Source: Streptomyces malaysiensis subsp. samsunensis
GTDB lineage: Bacteria; Actinomycetota; Actinomycetes; Streptomycetales; Streptomycetaceae
Assembly: GCF_024519315.1 (NCBI RefSeq)
Contig: NZ_JANIIC010000034.1
Coordinates: forward strand, 47,571-111,570
Length of the DNA: 64,000 nt
Reading direction: 5' to 3'
Both the position numbers and the translations under genes were made by a program. The notes under the pieces were generated by a model. That model saw nothing but the letters and a program-made list of their open reading frames with translations. It was not told the origin of the DNA and ran no database searches. This document shows, in pieces, positions 23,209 through 33,656 of the stretch (positions are counted from its first letter, which is position 1; each line of letters opens with the position of its first letter).

Positions 23209-24020
23209 CGCGTACCGCCCTGGTCCGTGCCGCCGAGGTGCACATCGCCGTGGACCGTGCCGCCGGATACGCCGTGCTGGTCGCCCGCGACGAGGCTGCC
23301 GCCGAAGGAGGGGGTGCCTCCGGAGAAGTGGAAGGTGGCGCCGGGCCCCTGGGACGCCGGGCCCGCGGCCGGTGCCTGAGCGGCGGGCGCCGCCGCGTCC
23401 TGGCCCGGGGCCGGATCGGCAGCAGGGGCGGCGTCCGGCGGGGCCGTCTTCGGCAGCGGCCCGTGCAGCCATGCGCCCAGCGGGCCGTTCTTGCTCTCCA
23501 GGGTGACCGGGTGGAACTCCTCCGGGGCGATCCCGGGGTGCCCGTGCCGGACGATGCCCTGGTGGATGGATTCGGAGACACAGAGCGCGAAGTCGTCCGT
23601 CCGCTCGCGCAGCGCGGCGCGCAGCAGCTTCGCGTCCAGCAGCCGGCAGGCGTGGTTGAGGTCGGAGCCGACCCAGCCGCCCTGGCCGTCGATGGCCACG
23701 AACCCGGTGGCCAGCACCGACCTCAGCCGGATCTGGGCGCTGCTGGACGCCATCCGGTTGACGGTGCGCAGCTGTGCCGGGGCCTCGGTGAGCAGGGACC
23801 GCAGCAGCGCGATGGGCGAGGCGTCCGCGTCGATGAGCTCCATGACGGAGTCGCCGCGGTCGGCCCGGAGCCGCTTGGTCTCCTCGACACCGGCCGCCGC
23901 CAGGGTGCGGTCGGCGATGTCGTAGAGCATGCGCCGCAGATATGCCTGCTCCACGTCATCGCGGTCGCTGTACCGCTCGATGTCGAAGAGCAGGATCGTT
24001 CGGTTGACGGGATGGGTCAT
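23205..24020 (-). CDS. Class III nucleotide cyclase (adenylate/guanylate/pyrimidylate type) with C-terminal Gly-rich motif
   Basis: A 271-residue protein. Residues 8-190 show a class III cyclase fold: the first metal Asp in LFDIERYS (Asp13), the second in RGDSVMEL (Asp57), the strand SVLATGFVAI, and the helix GSDLNHACRLLDA with the catalytic-type Asn122 and Arg126. The key residues are present, so it could be active. The base it uses (A, G, C or U) cannot be told by eye. Residues 191-230 are an Ala/Pro linker and 238-264 the Gly-rich motif shared with the next protein. ATG at 24020 follows GGAGG with good spacing. First gene of the operon. Confidence 0.75.
   Translation of the reverse strand: MTHPVNRTILLFDIERYSDRDDVEQAYLRRMLYDIADRTLAAAGVEETKRLRADRGDSVMELIDADASPIALLRSLLTEAPAQLRTVNRMASSSAQIRLRSVLATGFVAIDGQGGWVGSDLNHACRLLDAKLLRAALRERTDDFALCVSESIHQGIVRHGHPGIAPEEFHPVTLESKNGPLGAWLHGPLPKTAPPDAAPAADPAPGQDAAAPAAQAPAAGPASQGPGATFHFSGGTPSFGGSLVAGDQHGVSGGTVHGDVHLGGTDQGGTR
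23229..23309 (-). repeat. Shared Gly-rich motif, copy at the C-terminus of the cyclase
   Basis: 27 codons (residues 238-264), only seven residues from the cyclase stop. The pattern of Gly, Val, Gln and Ser with alternating small and hydrophobic residues is like bacterial amyloid-signalling (BASS) motifs, which occur in pairs on neighbouring genes. That identity is inference. Confidence 0.85.
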
Positions 24021-24159
24021 GATCGCCTCCACTCGGTCGCCTGGTCCGACGGCAGCGTCGCGCGGTCGGCGAGGTGGGGGTGAGGGCGGATGACGCAGTC
24101 GGACTGTGACCGCGTACACACAACGCGTCCGCGAGAGGCTCTGAGCAGCGGACGGGCCC

Positions 24160-24271
24160 GAGCGAGCCAGCCGGAGCGAGCCAGCCGGAGTGGGCCAGCC
24201 GGAGTGGGCCAGCCGGAGTGGGCCAGCCGGAGTGGGCCAGCCCGAGCGAGTCGGCCCGAGCGAGTCGGCCC
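24160..24271. repeat. 14-bp tandem repeat, eight units, between the Crp-like gene and the cyclase operon
   Basis: Eight consecutive 14-bp units of the form GAGYGRGYCRGCCS: units 1-2 GAGCGAGCCAGCCG, units 3-5 GAGTGGGCCAGCCG, unit 6 the same with a final C, units 7-8 GAGCGAGTCGGCCC. Partial units continue to the Crp-like stop at 24281. The array fills half of the 260-bp gap upstream of the cyclase. Confidence 0.9.
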
Positions 24272-24280
24272 GAGCGCGGC

Positions 24281-25003
24281 TCAGTCCGAGCGGGCGACCT
24301 TCCGCAGGATGTCCGGCCGGAGGATCACCAGGGCCTTGCGCCCGGTCATCACGACCTGGCGCTCCCGCAGTTCCTTGAGGAGCCGCTGCACCATTTCGCG
24401 GGAGGCCCCGATGGACCCCGCGAGCTCCTGCTTGCTGAGCGGTACGGCCAGCTCGATGCCCTTGTCGGTACGTCGGCCATGCGACCTGGCGAGGTCGAGG
24501 AGCAGGACCGCGAAGCGCTCGCGCACGGTCAGCGAGGCGAAGTCGAGGCGGCGGCGGTCGGCGGCGCGCATCCGGTCGCTGGTCAGGGTGAGCAAGGTCA
24601 GCGAGGCTTCCGGGGAGTGCTCAAGGAAGAGCCGGAAGCGCTCGTGCTCGACCGCCACGGCCTCGACGCGCTCCAGGGCGGTGACCGTCGCCGAGCGCGG
24701 ACGGCCGGTGAGGGCGGATGACTCGCCGATGATGTCGCCGGGGCCGCGCAGGGCGAGCAGCGCCTCGTAGCCGTTGGCGGCGGAGGCGGTGACCTTGGTC
24801 CAGCCGTGCAGGATCAGCAGGATGTGGGACGAGGGCTCGTTCTGGTGGATGATCGACGCCCGGGGCGTGAAGTCGAGTACCCTGCCCAGGGCGAGCAGTG
24901 CGGAGCGCTCTTCGCGCTCCAGCCGTGCTAAGAAGGGCACGCGGTCGTCGAGCCCACTGTCCTCGGGAATTCCCGTCCGGGCCGTGCTCCCGCTGCGTGT
25001 CAT
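24281..25003 (-). CDS. Crp/Fnr-family transcriptional regulator
   Basis: A 240-residue regulator. The N-terminal cyclic-nucleotide-binding domain (about residues 22-135) has a phosphate-binding-cassette pattern: IIGESSALTG then RPRSATVTAL, with Glu94, Arg103 and Ser104 at the positions that hold the cyclic phosphate in CRP. The C-terminal winged helix-turn-helix includes LSKQELAGSIGASREMVQRLLKEL. No Fe-S cysteines are present, so it is not FNR-like. It lies upstream of the cyclase operon on the same strand, 260 bp away, and may read out the same nucleotide (inference). It differs from the S. coelicolor Crp I know (SCO3571). ATG at 25003 is preceded by GGGGGGAG. Confidence 0.85.
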   Translation of the reverse strand: MTRSGSTARTGIPEDSGLDDRVPFLARLEREERSALLALGRVLDFTPRASIIHQNEPSSHILLILHGWTKVTASAANGYEALLALRGPGDIIGESSALTGRPRSATVTALERVEAVAVEHERFRLFLEHSPEASLTLLTLTSDRMRAADRRRLDFASLTVRERFAVLLLDLARSHGRRTDKGIELAVPLSKQELAGSIGASREMVQRLLKELRERQVVMTGRKALVILRPDILRKVARSD

Positions 25004-25050
25004 GATCCGGCTCCCCCCAAAGTGTCATGAATAGATCAACGTACCGAATT

Positions 25051-25072
25051 CACTCCCTATACAGGGAGTGAC
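25051..25072. promoter_or_regulatory. 22-bp perfect palindrome upstream of the Crp-like gene (candidate operator)
   Basis: Arms TCACTCCCT and AGGGAGTGA around ATAC, centred about 59 bp upstream of the Crp-like start and 87 bp upstream of the rpsL -35. Perfect two-fold symmetry fits a dimeric regulator, most simply autoregulation by the adjacent Crp-like protein. The link is inference. Confidence 0.55.
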
Positions 25073-25147
25073 CCGCCTTGGTTCACTCGATCCGAGGGCG
25101 ATCGCGCGGCGGATAAATCCGGCGTGTCGGGGCCCTCTGCATTTGTT

Positions 25148-25176
25148 TTGACCGAAGTCGGTGAGGTAGGTACGCT
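25148..25176 (+). promoter_or_regulatory. str operon (rpsL) promoter
   Basis: TTGACC, 17 bp, TACGCT: a very good vegetative promoter. Transcription would begin near 25183 and leave an untranslated leader of about 210 nt before rpsL. Confidence 0.78.
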
Positions 25177-25316
25177 CAGACCTTGTGCCTGGGGTGTGCC
25201 CGGGTCCTTGCGTGTGCGCCCCCGGCCTACGGCGGGGAGGTGCCCCAGCATGCGAGGGGCCGAGGTGTCGACACCAACAATCTGCACTCTCTGACTTTCG
25301 CAGAGGGCTGCGATGC

Positions 25317-25342
25317 GCGACACACCCGACCGCGTGGGTCGG
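25317..25342 (+). promoter_or_regulatory. Leader element shared by rpsL and rpsJ, rpsL copy
   Basis: A 26-nt sequence (GCGACAC, A, then CCCGACCGCGTGGGTCGG) that recurs with one mismatch at 33559-33584. It folds as a 6-bp hairpin CCGACC/GGTCGG. It lies in the rpsL 5' leader, 52 bp before the start codon. The rest of the 391-bp gap 25004-25394 holds the palindrome at 25051, the promoter at 25148 and no gene. Confidence 0.75.
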
Positions 25343-25394
25343 AGAAACCCCAGGTTAGCTTTACCGAGACTGGCACACAGAAACCGGAGAAACG

Positions 25395-25766
25395 GTGCCT
25401 ACGATCCAGCAGCTGGTCCGCAAGGGCCGCCAGGACAAGGTCGAGAAGAACAAGACCCCCGCCCTCGCGGGGTCGCCGCAGCGCCGTGGTACATGCACCC
25501 GCGTGTTCACCACGACGCCGAAGAAGCCGAACTCGGCGCTCCGCAAGGTCGCGCGTGTCCGGCTGAGCAGTGGGATCGAGGTCACCGCCTACGTCCCGGG
25601 TGAGGGGCACAACCTCCAGGAGCACTCCATCGTGCTCGTGCGTGGCGGTCGTGTGAAGGACCTGCCGGGTGTTCGTTACAAGATCATCCGCGGCTCCCTC
25701 GACACGCAGGGCGTCAAGAACCGCAAGCAGGCTCGCAGCCGCTACGGCGCCAAGAAGGAGAAGTAA
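25395..25766 (+). CDS. rpsL: 30S ribosomal protein S12
   Basis: A 123-residue S12, decoding-centre protein and streptomycin-resistance locus. The segments TTTPKKPNSALRK and VRGGRVKDLPGVRYK carry lysines at the usual resistance positions (Lys43 and Lys88 in Streptomyces numbering), so the protein looks wild type. Start GTG at 25395 after CCGGAGAAA. First gene of rpsL-rpsG-fusA-tuf; rpsG begins 2 bp after its stop. Confidence 0.98.
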   Translation: MPTIQQLVRKGRQDKVEKNKTPALAGSPQRRGTCTRVFTTTPKKPNSALRKVARVRLSSGIEVTAYVPGEGHNLQEHSIVLVRGGRVKDLPGVRYKIIRGSLDTQGVKNRKQARSRYGAKKEK

Positions 25767-25768
25767 GA

Positions 25769-26239
25769 ATGCCTCGTAAGGGCCCTGCCCCGAAGCGCCC
25801 GGTCATCATCGACCCGGTCTACAACTCTCCTCTGGTGACCTCCCTCATCAACAAGGTGCTGCTGAACGGCAAGCGCTCCACCGCCGAGCGCATCGTCTAC
25901 GGCGCCATGGAAGGTCTGCGGGACAAGACCGGCAACGACCCGGTCATCACCCTCAAGCGCGCGCTGGAGAACGTGAAGCCGACCCTCGAGGTCCGCTCCC
26001 GTCGTGTCGGTGGCGCCACCTACCAGGTGCCGGTCGAGGTCCGTCCCGGCCGCTCCTCCACCCTCGCCCTGCGCTGGCTGGTGGGCTACTCGCGCGCGCG
26101 TCGTGAGAAGACCATGACCGAGCGGCTCATGAACGAGCTGCTGGACGCCAGCAATGGTCTGGGTGCCTCCGTCAAGCGGCGTGAGGACACCCACAAGATG
26201 GCCGAGTCCAACAAGGCCTTCGCGCACTACCGCTGGTAG
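25769..26239 (+). CDS. rpsG: 30S ribosomal protein S7
   Basis: A 156-residue S7, the primary binder of the 16S 3' major domain. Recognisable are MPRKGPAPKRPVIIDPVYNS, the ALENVKPTLEVRSRRVGGATYQVPVEV region and NELLDASNG with KRREDTHKMAESNKAFAHYRW at the end. Its Shine-Dalgarno site (GAAGGAGAA) lies in the last codons of rpsL, so translation is probably coupled. Confidence 0.98.
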   Translation: MPRKGPAPKRPVIIDPVYNSPLVTSLINKVLLNGKRSTAERIVYGAMEGLRDKTGNDPVITLKRALENVKPTLEVRSRRVGGATYQVPVEVRPGRSSTLALRWLVGYSRARREKTMTERLMNELLDASNGLGASVKRREDTHKMAESNKAFAHYRW

Positions 26240-26277
26240 TCGCTACCCCATCGAGAACCGAGAGAAGACTGAGCCAT

Positions 26278-28398
<2,121 letters not shown>

Positions 28399-28404
28399 GG
28401 CGGG

Positions 28405-28432
28405 TTCATCCGCATTCCTCACCCTTTAGGCT
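28405..28432 (+). promoter_or_regulatory. Putative tuf promoter in the fusA-tuf gap
   Basis: TTCATC, 16 bp, TAGGCT. The -10 is good and the -35 weak. Streptomyces tuf1 is known to have its own promoter between fusA and tuf; the exact position here is a guess from the hexamers. The remaining 190-nt leader is GC-rich and has no gene. Confidence 0.38.
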
Positions 28433-28624
28433 GGAAGCACAAGGCATCGGGGCATTCCGTCGTGGAGCGCGTTCACCGCGTTTCACGGCGGGTCCCGGGA
28501 GCCGGCCCCCCAGACGAATACGGCGAAGGGCATCCCCCTCGGGGTCCTGGCCGGTTCGGTAAGACCACCTGAACCCATCCGCAAAGCGTGGATGCGTACA
28601 GAACCACTCCACAGGAGGACCCCA

Positions 28625-29818
<1,194 letters not shown>

Positions 29819-29836
29819 CCTGACGCTCCCCGGAGC

Positions 29837-29873
29837 AAAGAGCCCCGCTCGCCTTTGGCGAGTGGGGCTCTTT
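29837..29873. terminator. Strong bidirectional terminator after tuf
   Basis: A 17-bp stem with one G-U pair, TTT loop, A-tract before and T-tract after (AAAGAGCCCC to GGGGCTCTTT), so it works on both strands. It ends 1 bp before the stop codon of the convergent PIG-L gene. Confidence 0.92.
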
Positions 29874-29874
29874 C

Positions 29875-32037
29875 CTATGCGCGTGAGGTGGGCCGTGGAT
29901 GCCAGATCCAGGGGATGGCGTCCGGGGCCATGCCCACCACGCGGACGCCCTGACGGCCGCCCTCCGCCAGCAGCGCCGGGGTGCCGACCGGGATCAGGTG
30001 ACTGGGGGAGCGCAGCGGTCTGGCGTCCGGGCCGGTGCCGTACTGGACCTGGACCTCGCCGCTCAGGTCCCGGCCGACCAGCAGTAATGTCCGCGTCTCG
30101 CGCCGCCCGGACGGTTCGGTCACGGTGTGGGCGGCGATCGCGCCGTAGCCCTCGAAGTGCCGTACGGTGAGCGAGGTTTCGCTGTGGACGGCGGGCACGG
30201 TGGCCGCGGGGGCGCGGTAGACCAGCGTGAGCGTGCCGTCGGGCGCCACCGCGGCGCCCAGCTGATCCCCGCCGGGGCGCGGCAGACCGGACGGCGGGCG
30301 CGGGGTGACCGGGCCGCCGTCCCACTCCTGGGCCCAGTGGTGGACGGTGTCGCGGCCGGGGGCGAGGACATGGACGCGCCCCTCGGCGTCCAGCAGCGCG
30401 GTCAGCCCGTCCTGGATCTCGCCGCCGCCGAGCCGCTGCCAGGGACTCCAGCGGCCGGTCGCGTCCCGTACGCGGGTGGCGAGGCCCTTGTCCGCGGTCC
30501 GTACGAACAGGTGGACCCGGCCGTCCGGCGTGGCCACCGCCGCCGGGCAGCCGACCCGGCGGCCGTGCTCGGTGTCGGTCTCGGGGGTGCCGAGCCCGGT
30601 CCAGGGGCGGAACGGGCCGTCCGGGCGGCGCTGTTCCAGCGCCACGATCTCGCGGAGTCCGGCCGCGCCCCGCCCGCCCAGCGCCGCGAACCGCAGGGCG
30701 AAGAGCGTCTGCCGCCCCGCGCTGTCCCGCACCGCGGCGAGCGCGGGGGCGAGCGGTCCGCCGCCGAGCCCCAGCGGCGCCCCGAACCGCCCGCTGCCGG
30801 GCGCCGTCTCGCGCCACCGCACGGCCTGGGTGCCGAGCACGCCGTACGCCACGAGTCGGCCCTGGGCGTCGACGGTGGGGGTGGGCAGGGCGGTGGGGTA
30901 GCGGTAGTGGGTGGAGCGGATCCAGCCCTTGCGGTTCCGCAGCGGGCGCACACCGCCCTGGCTGTAGTCGCCGCAGCCGGCCGCGTTTCCGCAGTCCCAG
31001 TCCGGCGTGCCGCCGTAGGACTTGATCGCCCGCGCCTTCTGGGCGAGCAGGGCGGGCGGCAGATTGTGCGGCCAGCGCTGGTTGTAGTAGCCGCGGAACG
31101 CGGTGGTGGTGAAGCGCGGGGCGTGCTTGTCCCGCTGGGTGGACGCGGCCACCCACTGGGCGATCGCCTTCCAGGTGAACAGCGCGACCGGGGTGTGGTC
31201 GCGGTGGTCCGAGCAGCCCGGCTGATCGTTGTCCCGGGGGTGCAGGGCGTCGTGCACCTGGAAGTCGGGGTCCGGATCCAGTGTGTGGATCAGCGTGGGC
31301 CGATAGCGGTCCATGATCTCGGCGAGCATGTCGACCAGCGTCTGATGGCCGTACGAACTGGGGCGCGCCACGGGGGAGCCGGTGGCCGGCAGGGTGTGCG
31401 TCACGGCGCCGGGGGCGTTCCACAGCGCGGGGAGCCGTACGCCGCCGTCCGACAGCATCGCGATGTTGAGGAAGATCAGCCGGACCCCGCGGCCGCCGTT
31501 CGCGAGGGTGTTGGTCTCCGCCGTGACCCCGCCGGGCAGCCGCAGCACCGACCGCTGCCAGGGCGCGAACTGGTTCAGCCCCAGCATCTGCGCGTACGCC
31601 TGCCGCAGCCCCTGGTGGCGGGAGGCGGAGTAGGCGGCCTTGTCGGCGGGCGGGATCGGCGTTCCGGCCTGGTGGTTGATTCCCCGGGCCTCACCTGCCG
31701 TGACGTACACGCAGACCACCGGGACGCCGGAGCGCAGCACCTGCTCGGCGTCCGGGTTCATGAAGTACAGGTCGTCGTCGGGGTGCGCCATGACCTGGAG
31801 CAGCAGCGCCTCCTTGTCGCCCACCGCCGAGGTGAAGGGCTCGGCCGCCCCGGGCGCGCTCGCCTGCGCGGGCCCGGTGGGTACGGAGGCGGCGGTGCCC
31901 GGACGGCCGGCGCTGCATCCGGCGATGCCGGCGATCCCGGCGACACCGGCGGTTCCCGCGGCGCTGAGCGCCGCCAGCGCGGTGAGCGTCTGCCTGCGGG
32001 TGGTTCCCGTGCTCCGCAGTGTCCATCGACTGTTCAA
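29875..32037 (-). CDS. Tat-exported lipoprotein, PIG-L family deacetylase with C-terminal beta-propeller-like region
   Basis: A 720-residue secreted protein. The signal has a twin-arginine motif (TTRRQTLTAL, Arg14-Arg15) and a lipobox IAGC (Cys41). The PIG-L/LmbE zinc-deacetylase motif AHPDDD lies at 84-89, with HPRDNDQPGCSDHRDHT later as the probable third-ligand region. From about residue 390 on, repeats with W-x-L-GGG and PDGRVHLF patterns suggest a beta-propeller or lectin-like module. The expected chemistry is removal of N-acetyl groups from a sugar conjugate at the cell surface. The start is TTG at 32037 with a weak ribosome site; an alternative start is possible. Confidence 0.82.
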   Translation of the reverse strand: MNSRWTLRSTGTTRRQTLTALAALSAAGTAGVAGIAGIAGCSAGRPGTAASVPTGPAQASAPGAAEPFTSAVGDKEALLLQVMAHPDDDLYFMNPDAEQVLRSGVPVVCVYVTAGEARGINHQAGTPIPPADKAAYSASRHQGLRQAYAQMLGLNQFAPWQRSVLRLPGGVTAETNTLANGGRGVRLIFLNIAMLSDGGVRLPALWNAPGAVTHTLPATGSPVARPSSYGHQTLVDMLAEIMDRYRPTLIHTLDPDPDFQVHDALHPRDNDQPGCSDHRDHTPVALFTWKAIAQWVAASTQRDKHAPRFTTTAFRGYYNQRWPHNLPPALLAQKARAIKSYGGTPDWDCGNAAGCGDYSQGGVRPLRNRKGWIRSTHYRYPTALPTPTVDAQGRLVAYGVLGTQAVRWRETAPGSGRFGAPLGLGGGPLAPALAAVRDSAGRQTLFALRFAALGGRGAAGLREIVALEQRRPDGPFRPWTGLGTPETDTEHGRRVGCPAAVATPDGRVHLFVRTADKGLATRVRDATGRWSPWQRLGGGEIQDGLTALLDAEGRVHVLAPGRDTVHHWAQEWDGGPVTPRPPSGLPRPGGDQLGAAVAPDGTLTLVYRAPAATVPAVHSETSLTVRHFEGYGAIAAHTVTEPSGRRETRTLLLVGRDLSGEVQVQYGTGPDARPLRSPSHLIPVGTPALLAEGGRQGVRVVGMAPDAIPWIWHPRPTSRA

Positions 32038-32183
32038 TTCGGTGACCCTGTCACTTCGGCAGCGCGTGGTATCCGGCTGCTCCGAGTGAAGGGACGGTTG
32101 GTGATCTTGACAGGTTGTCCGCCGACCGGGAGGTATCGGTCACAGAACGGACACATCGCCGGGCGCCACGGCCCCCGGCCGTC

Positions 32184-33173
32184 TCAGTCGGCGATCAGCA
32201 CCCCGAGCACCGCGAGCCAGCAGGCCGCGACCAGCACCGGCAGCAGCATCATGATCGCACCGGTGGGGGACACCTTCAGATAGGCGGAGCGCGGGTCATC
32301 GGTGTGGCGGTTCACGATCCGCTCGCCGCCGTGCCAGGCCATGTACTCCTCGAGGTCGATCACCGCCTCCTTGCGCGCCAGGAGGTACTGACGTCCGAAG
32401 CGCAGCATCAGCGAGAAGCCCAGCGACACTCCGATGCCGATGACCGCGATGATCGTCGCGAGCCCCTTGCCGAGGCTGCCGCCCGCGCCCTCCTTGCCGA
32501 GGCAGAAGGCGGTGGCGGCCGCGAGGCCCGCGGTGATGTAGAAGAAGTTGTTCAGCTTCTGCCAGTTGAGGTTGTCCTCGTGCTTGTAGAGGTCCACCGC
32601 GATCCCGTACTGCGCGTGGAGCATCGCCTCCCGCGGTTTGCGCCACACCCACACCACCCGGGGCAGCCCGTCCGGCGGGGTCAGCCGGGTCAGCTCCTGG
32701 AAGCCGAGCTTGTGGTGGAAGCGCGCGGACGCGTCGTTGGGGGGATCGTTGACCACGGCGGCGATCACGGGGCTCTCGTCCCACTGGTCGAGGACGTGGT
32801 AGTAGAGCATCGAGGCGATACCGCCCCGCGCCGCGTCCTGGGCCACACAGATCTGCTTGATCACCAGGAAGTTTCCGAGGGTGGTCTTGATCCGGCGGTT
32901 CAGCCATTCGTCCGGCTCGACCCGGTCGGAGCTGTAGGCCAGCAGGAACGCCAGCACCTGACCGCCCTTGACCGCCACATAGAAGTGCTCGGCGGTCTCC
33001 AGCCGGGCGCGGTAGTCGGCCTCGCTGTACGCAGAGACCAGGAAGCCGCCCTCCACCGACCCCGGGGTGCCGTCCGGCCGGTTCAGGCTCCGTGACTCGG
33101 CGAGCCGGGCGATCTGCTCCACGTGCTCCTCGCCCGCCCGTAAGATCTCCACCCGCAGCGGTACACCGGCCAT
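32184..33173 (-). CDS. GNAT acetyltransferase-like domain fused to a membrane domain
   Basis: A 329-residue two-part protein. Residues 5-180 are GNAT-like, with the motif-A loop ICVAQDAARGGIASMLYYHV and a late strand pattern RFHHKLGFQEL. Residues 185-329 hold an amphipathic helix (LYKHEDNLNWQKLNNFF), membrane helices at about 210-226, 237-258 and 305-327, and a basic stretch LRFGRQYLLARKEAVIDLEEY. The membrane part resembles small two-helix effector domains of the SLATT kind, but I am not sure. The acetyl acceptor is unknown. ATG at 33173; the next promoter (S10) is divergent. Confidence 0.65.
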   Translation of the reverse strand: MAGVPLRVEILRAGEEHVEQIARLAESRSLNRPDGTPGSVEGGFLVSAYSEADYRARLETAEHFYVAVKGGQVLAFLLAYSSDRVEPDEWLNRRIKTTLGNFLVIKQICVAQDAARGGIASMLYYHVLDQWDESPVIAAVVNDPPNDASARFHHKLGFQELTRLTPPDGLPRVVWVWRKPREAMLHAQYGIAVDLYKHEDNLNWQKLNNFFYITAGLAAATAFCLGKEGAGGSLGKGLATIIAVIGIGVSLGFSLMLRFGRQYLLARKEAVIDLEEYMAWHGGERIVNRHTDDPRSAYLKVSPTGAIMMLLPVLVAACWLAVLGVLIAD

Positions 33174-33308
33174 CCCGATCCCCCTCTTCTCGGCGCGCCG
33201 AACCTACCGTGGGCGCGGTTCCTCGTACCAGGATGCGGACCGAGCCCGGAGGAGGTCGGCGTGGGTTTGAGCGCTCACCCGCAGGGGGTATCCTTCCTGG
33301 CCCCCTGA

Positions 33309-33339
33309 TTGGCGTCGGCGCCGCCCGCTATGGCACACT
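33309..33339 (+). promoter_or_regulatory. Putative S10 operon promoter
   Basis: TTGGCG, 19 bp, CACACT. The hexamers fit moderately and the spacing is one or two bases long. Confidence 0.42.
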
Positions 33340-33408
33340 AACCAGGTTGCTCGGTTGAGTGCCGATGCTGCGCGCCTCCCGCCGGGAGGACCGGAAGCGA
33401 GTCCCACA

Positions 33409-33441
33409 GTACTCGTCGCCCCTGATCAGGGGCGGAAGTAC
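33409..33441 (+). promoter_or_regulatory. Stem-loop in the S10 leader
   Basis: GTACT/AGTAC outer pairs, a small internal loop, then the perfect 18-bp palindrome CGCCCCTGATCAGGGGCG. It is a strong RNA hairpin within the presumed leader, with no T-run. Confidence 0.6.
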
Positions 33442-33558
33442 GGGAATCTTCCGGGAAGTGTCAGCGGGGCCCCGGCCAGGCGCCCGGTGGGTGACTTTCT
33501 CCCCCAGCAAACCCCCTTCACCAGGGATCTCCAATCGCGGAGATTTATGGGAAGGACT

Positions 33559-33584
33559 GCGACACGCCCGACCGCGTGGGTCGG
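33559..33584 (+). promoter_or_regulatory. Leader element shared by rpsL and rpsJ, rpsJ copy
   Basis: Identical to 25317-25342 in 25 of 26 positions (the only change is A to G at the eighth base). It has the same CCGACC/GGTCGG hairpin and starts 98 bp before the rpsJ ATG. Confidence 0.75.
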
Positions 33585-33656
33585 GAGTGGGGTGGAGCGG
33601 GACGCGAACGCCACCGGGTCCCAGAGCGTTACGAGAGACAGGACTACGAAGTAGCC

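Larger units (their letters stand above)
33174..33656 (+). promoter_or_regulatory. S10 operon promoter and leader region, 483 bp
   Basis: No gene is supportable. It contains a weak hairpin (33282-33307, CAGGGGG/CCCCCTG), a promoter-like sequence (33309-33339), a strong stem-loop (33409-33441) and the element shared with the rpsL leader (33559-33584). A leader of about 300 nt is consistent with autogenous control, as L4 does in E. coli. The mechanism here is unknown. Confidence 0.6.

Noticed and set aside
24160..24271. CRISPR array
   Set aside because: Units are 14 bp and contiguous, without spacers; no cas genes nearby.
24090..24770. Plus-strand frames through the 14-bp repeat, giving repetitive Gly-Gln-Pro-Glu-Trp peptides
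   Set aside because: Generated by the tandem repeat and the antisense of the Crp-like gene; no ribosome site.
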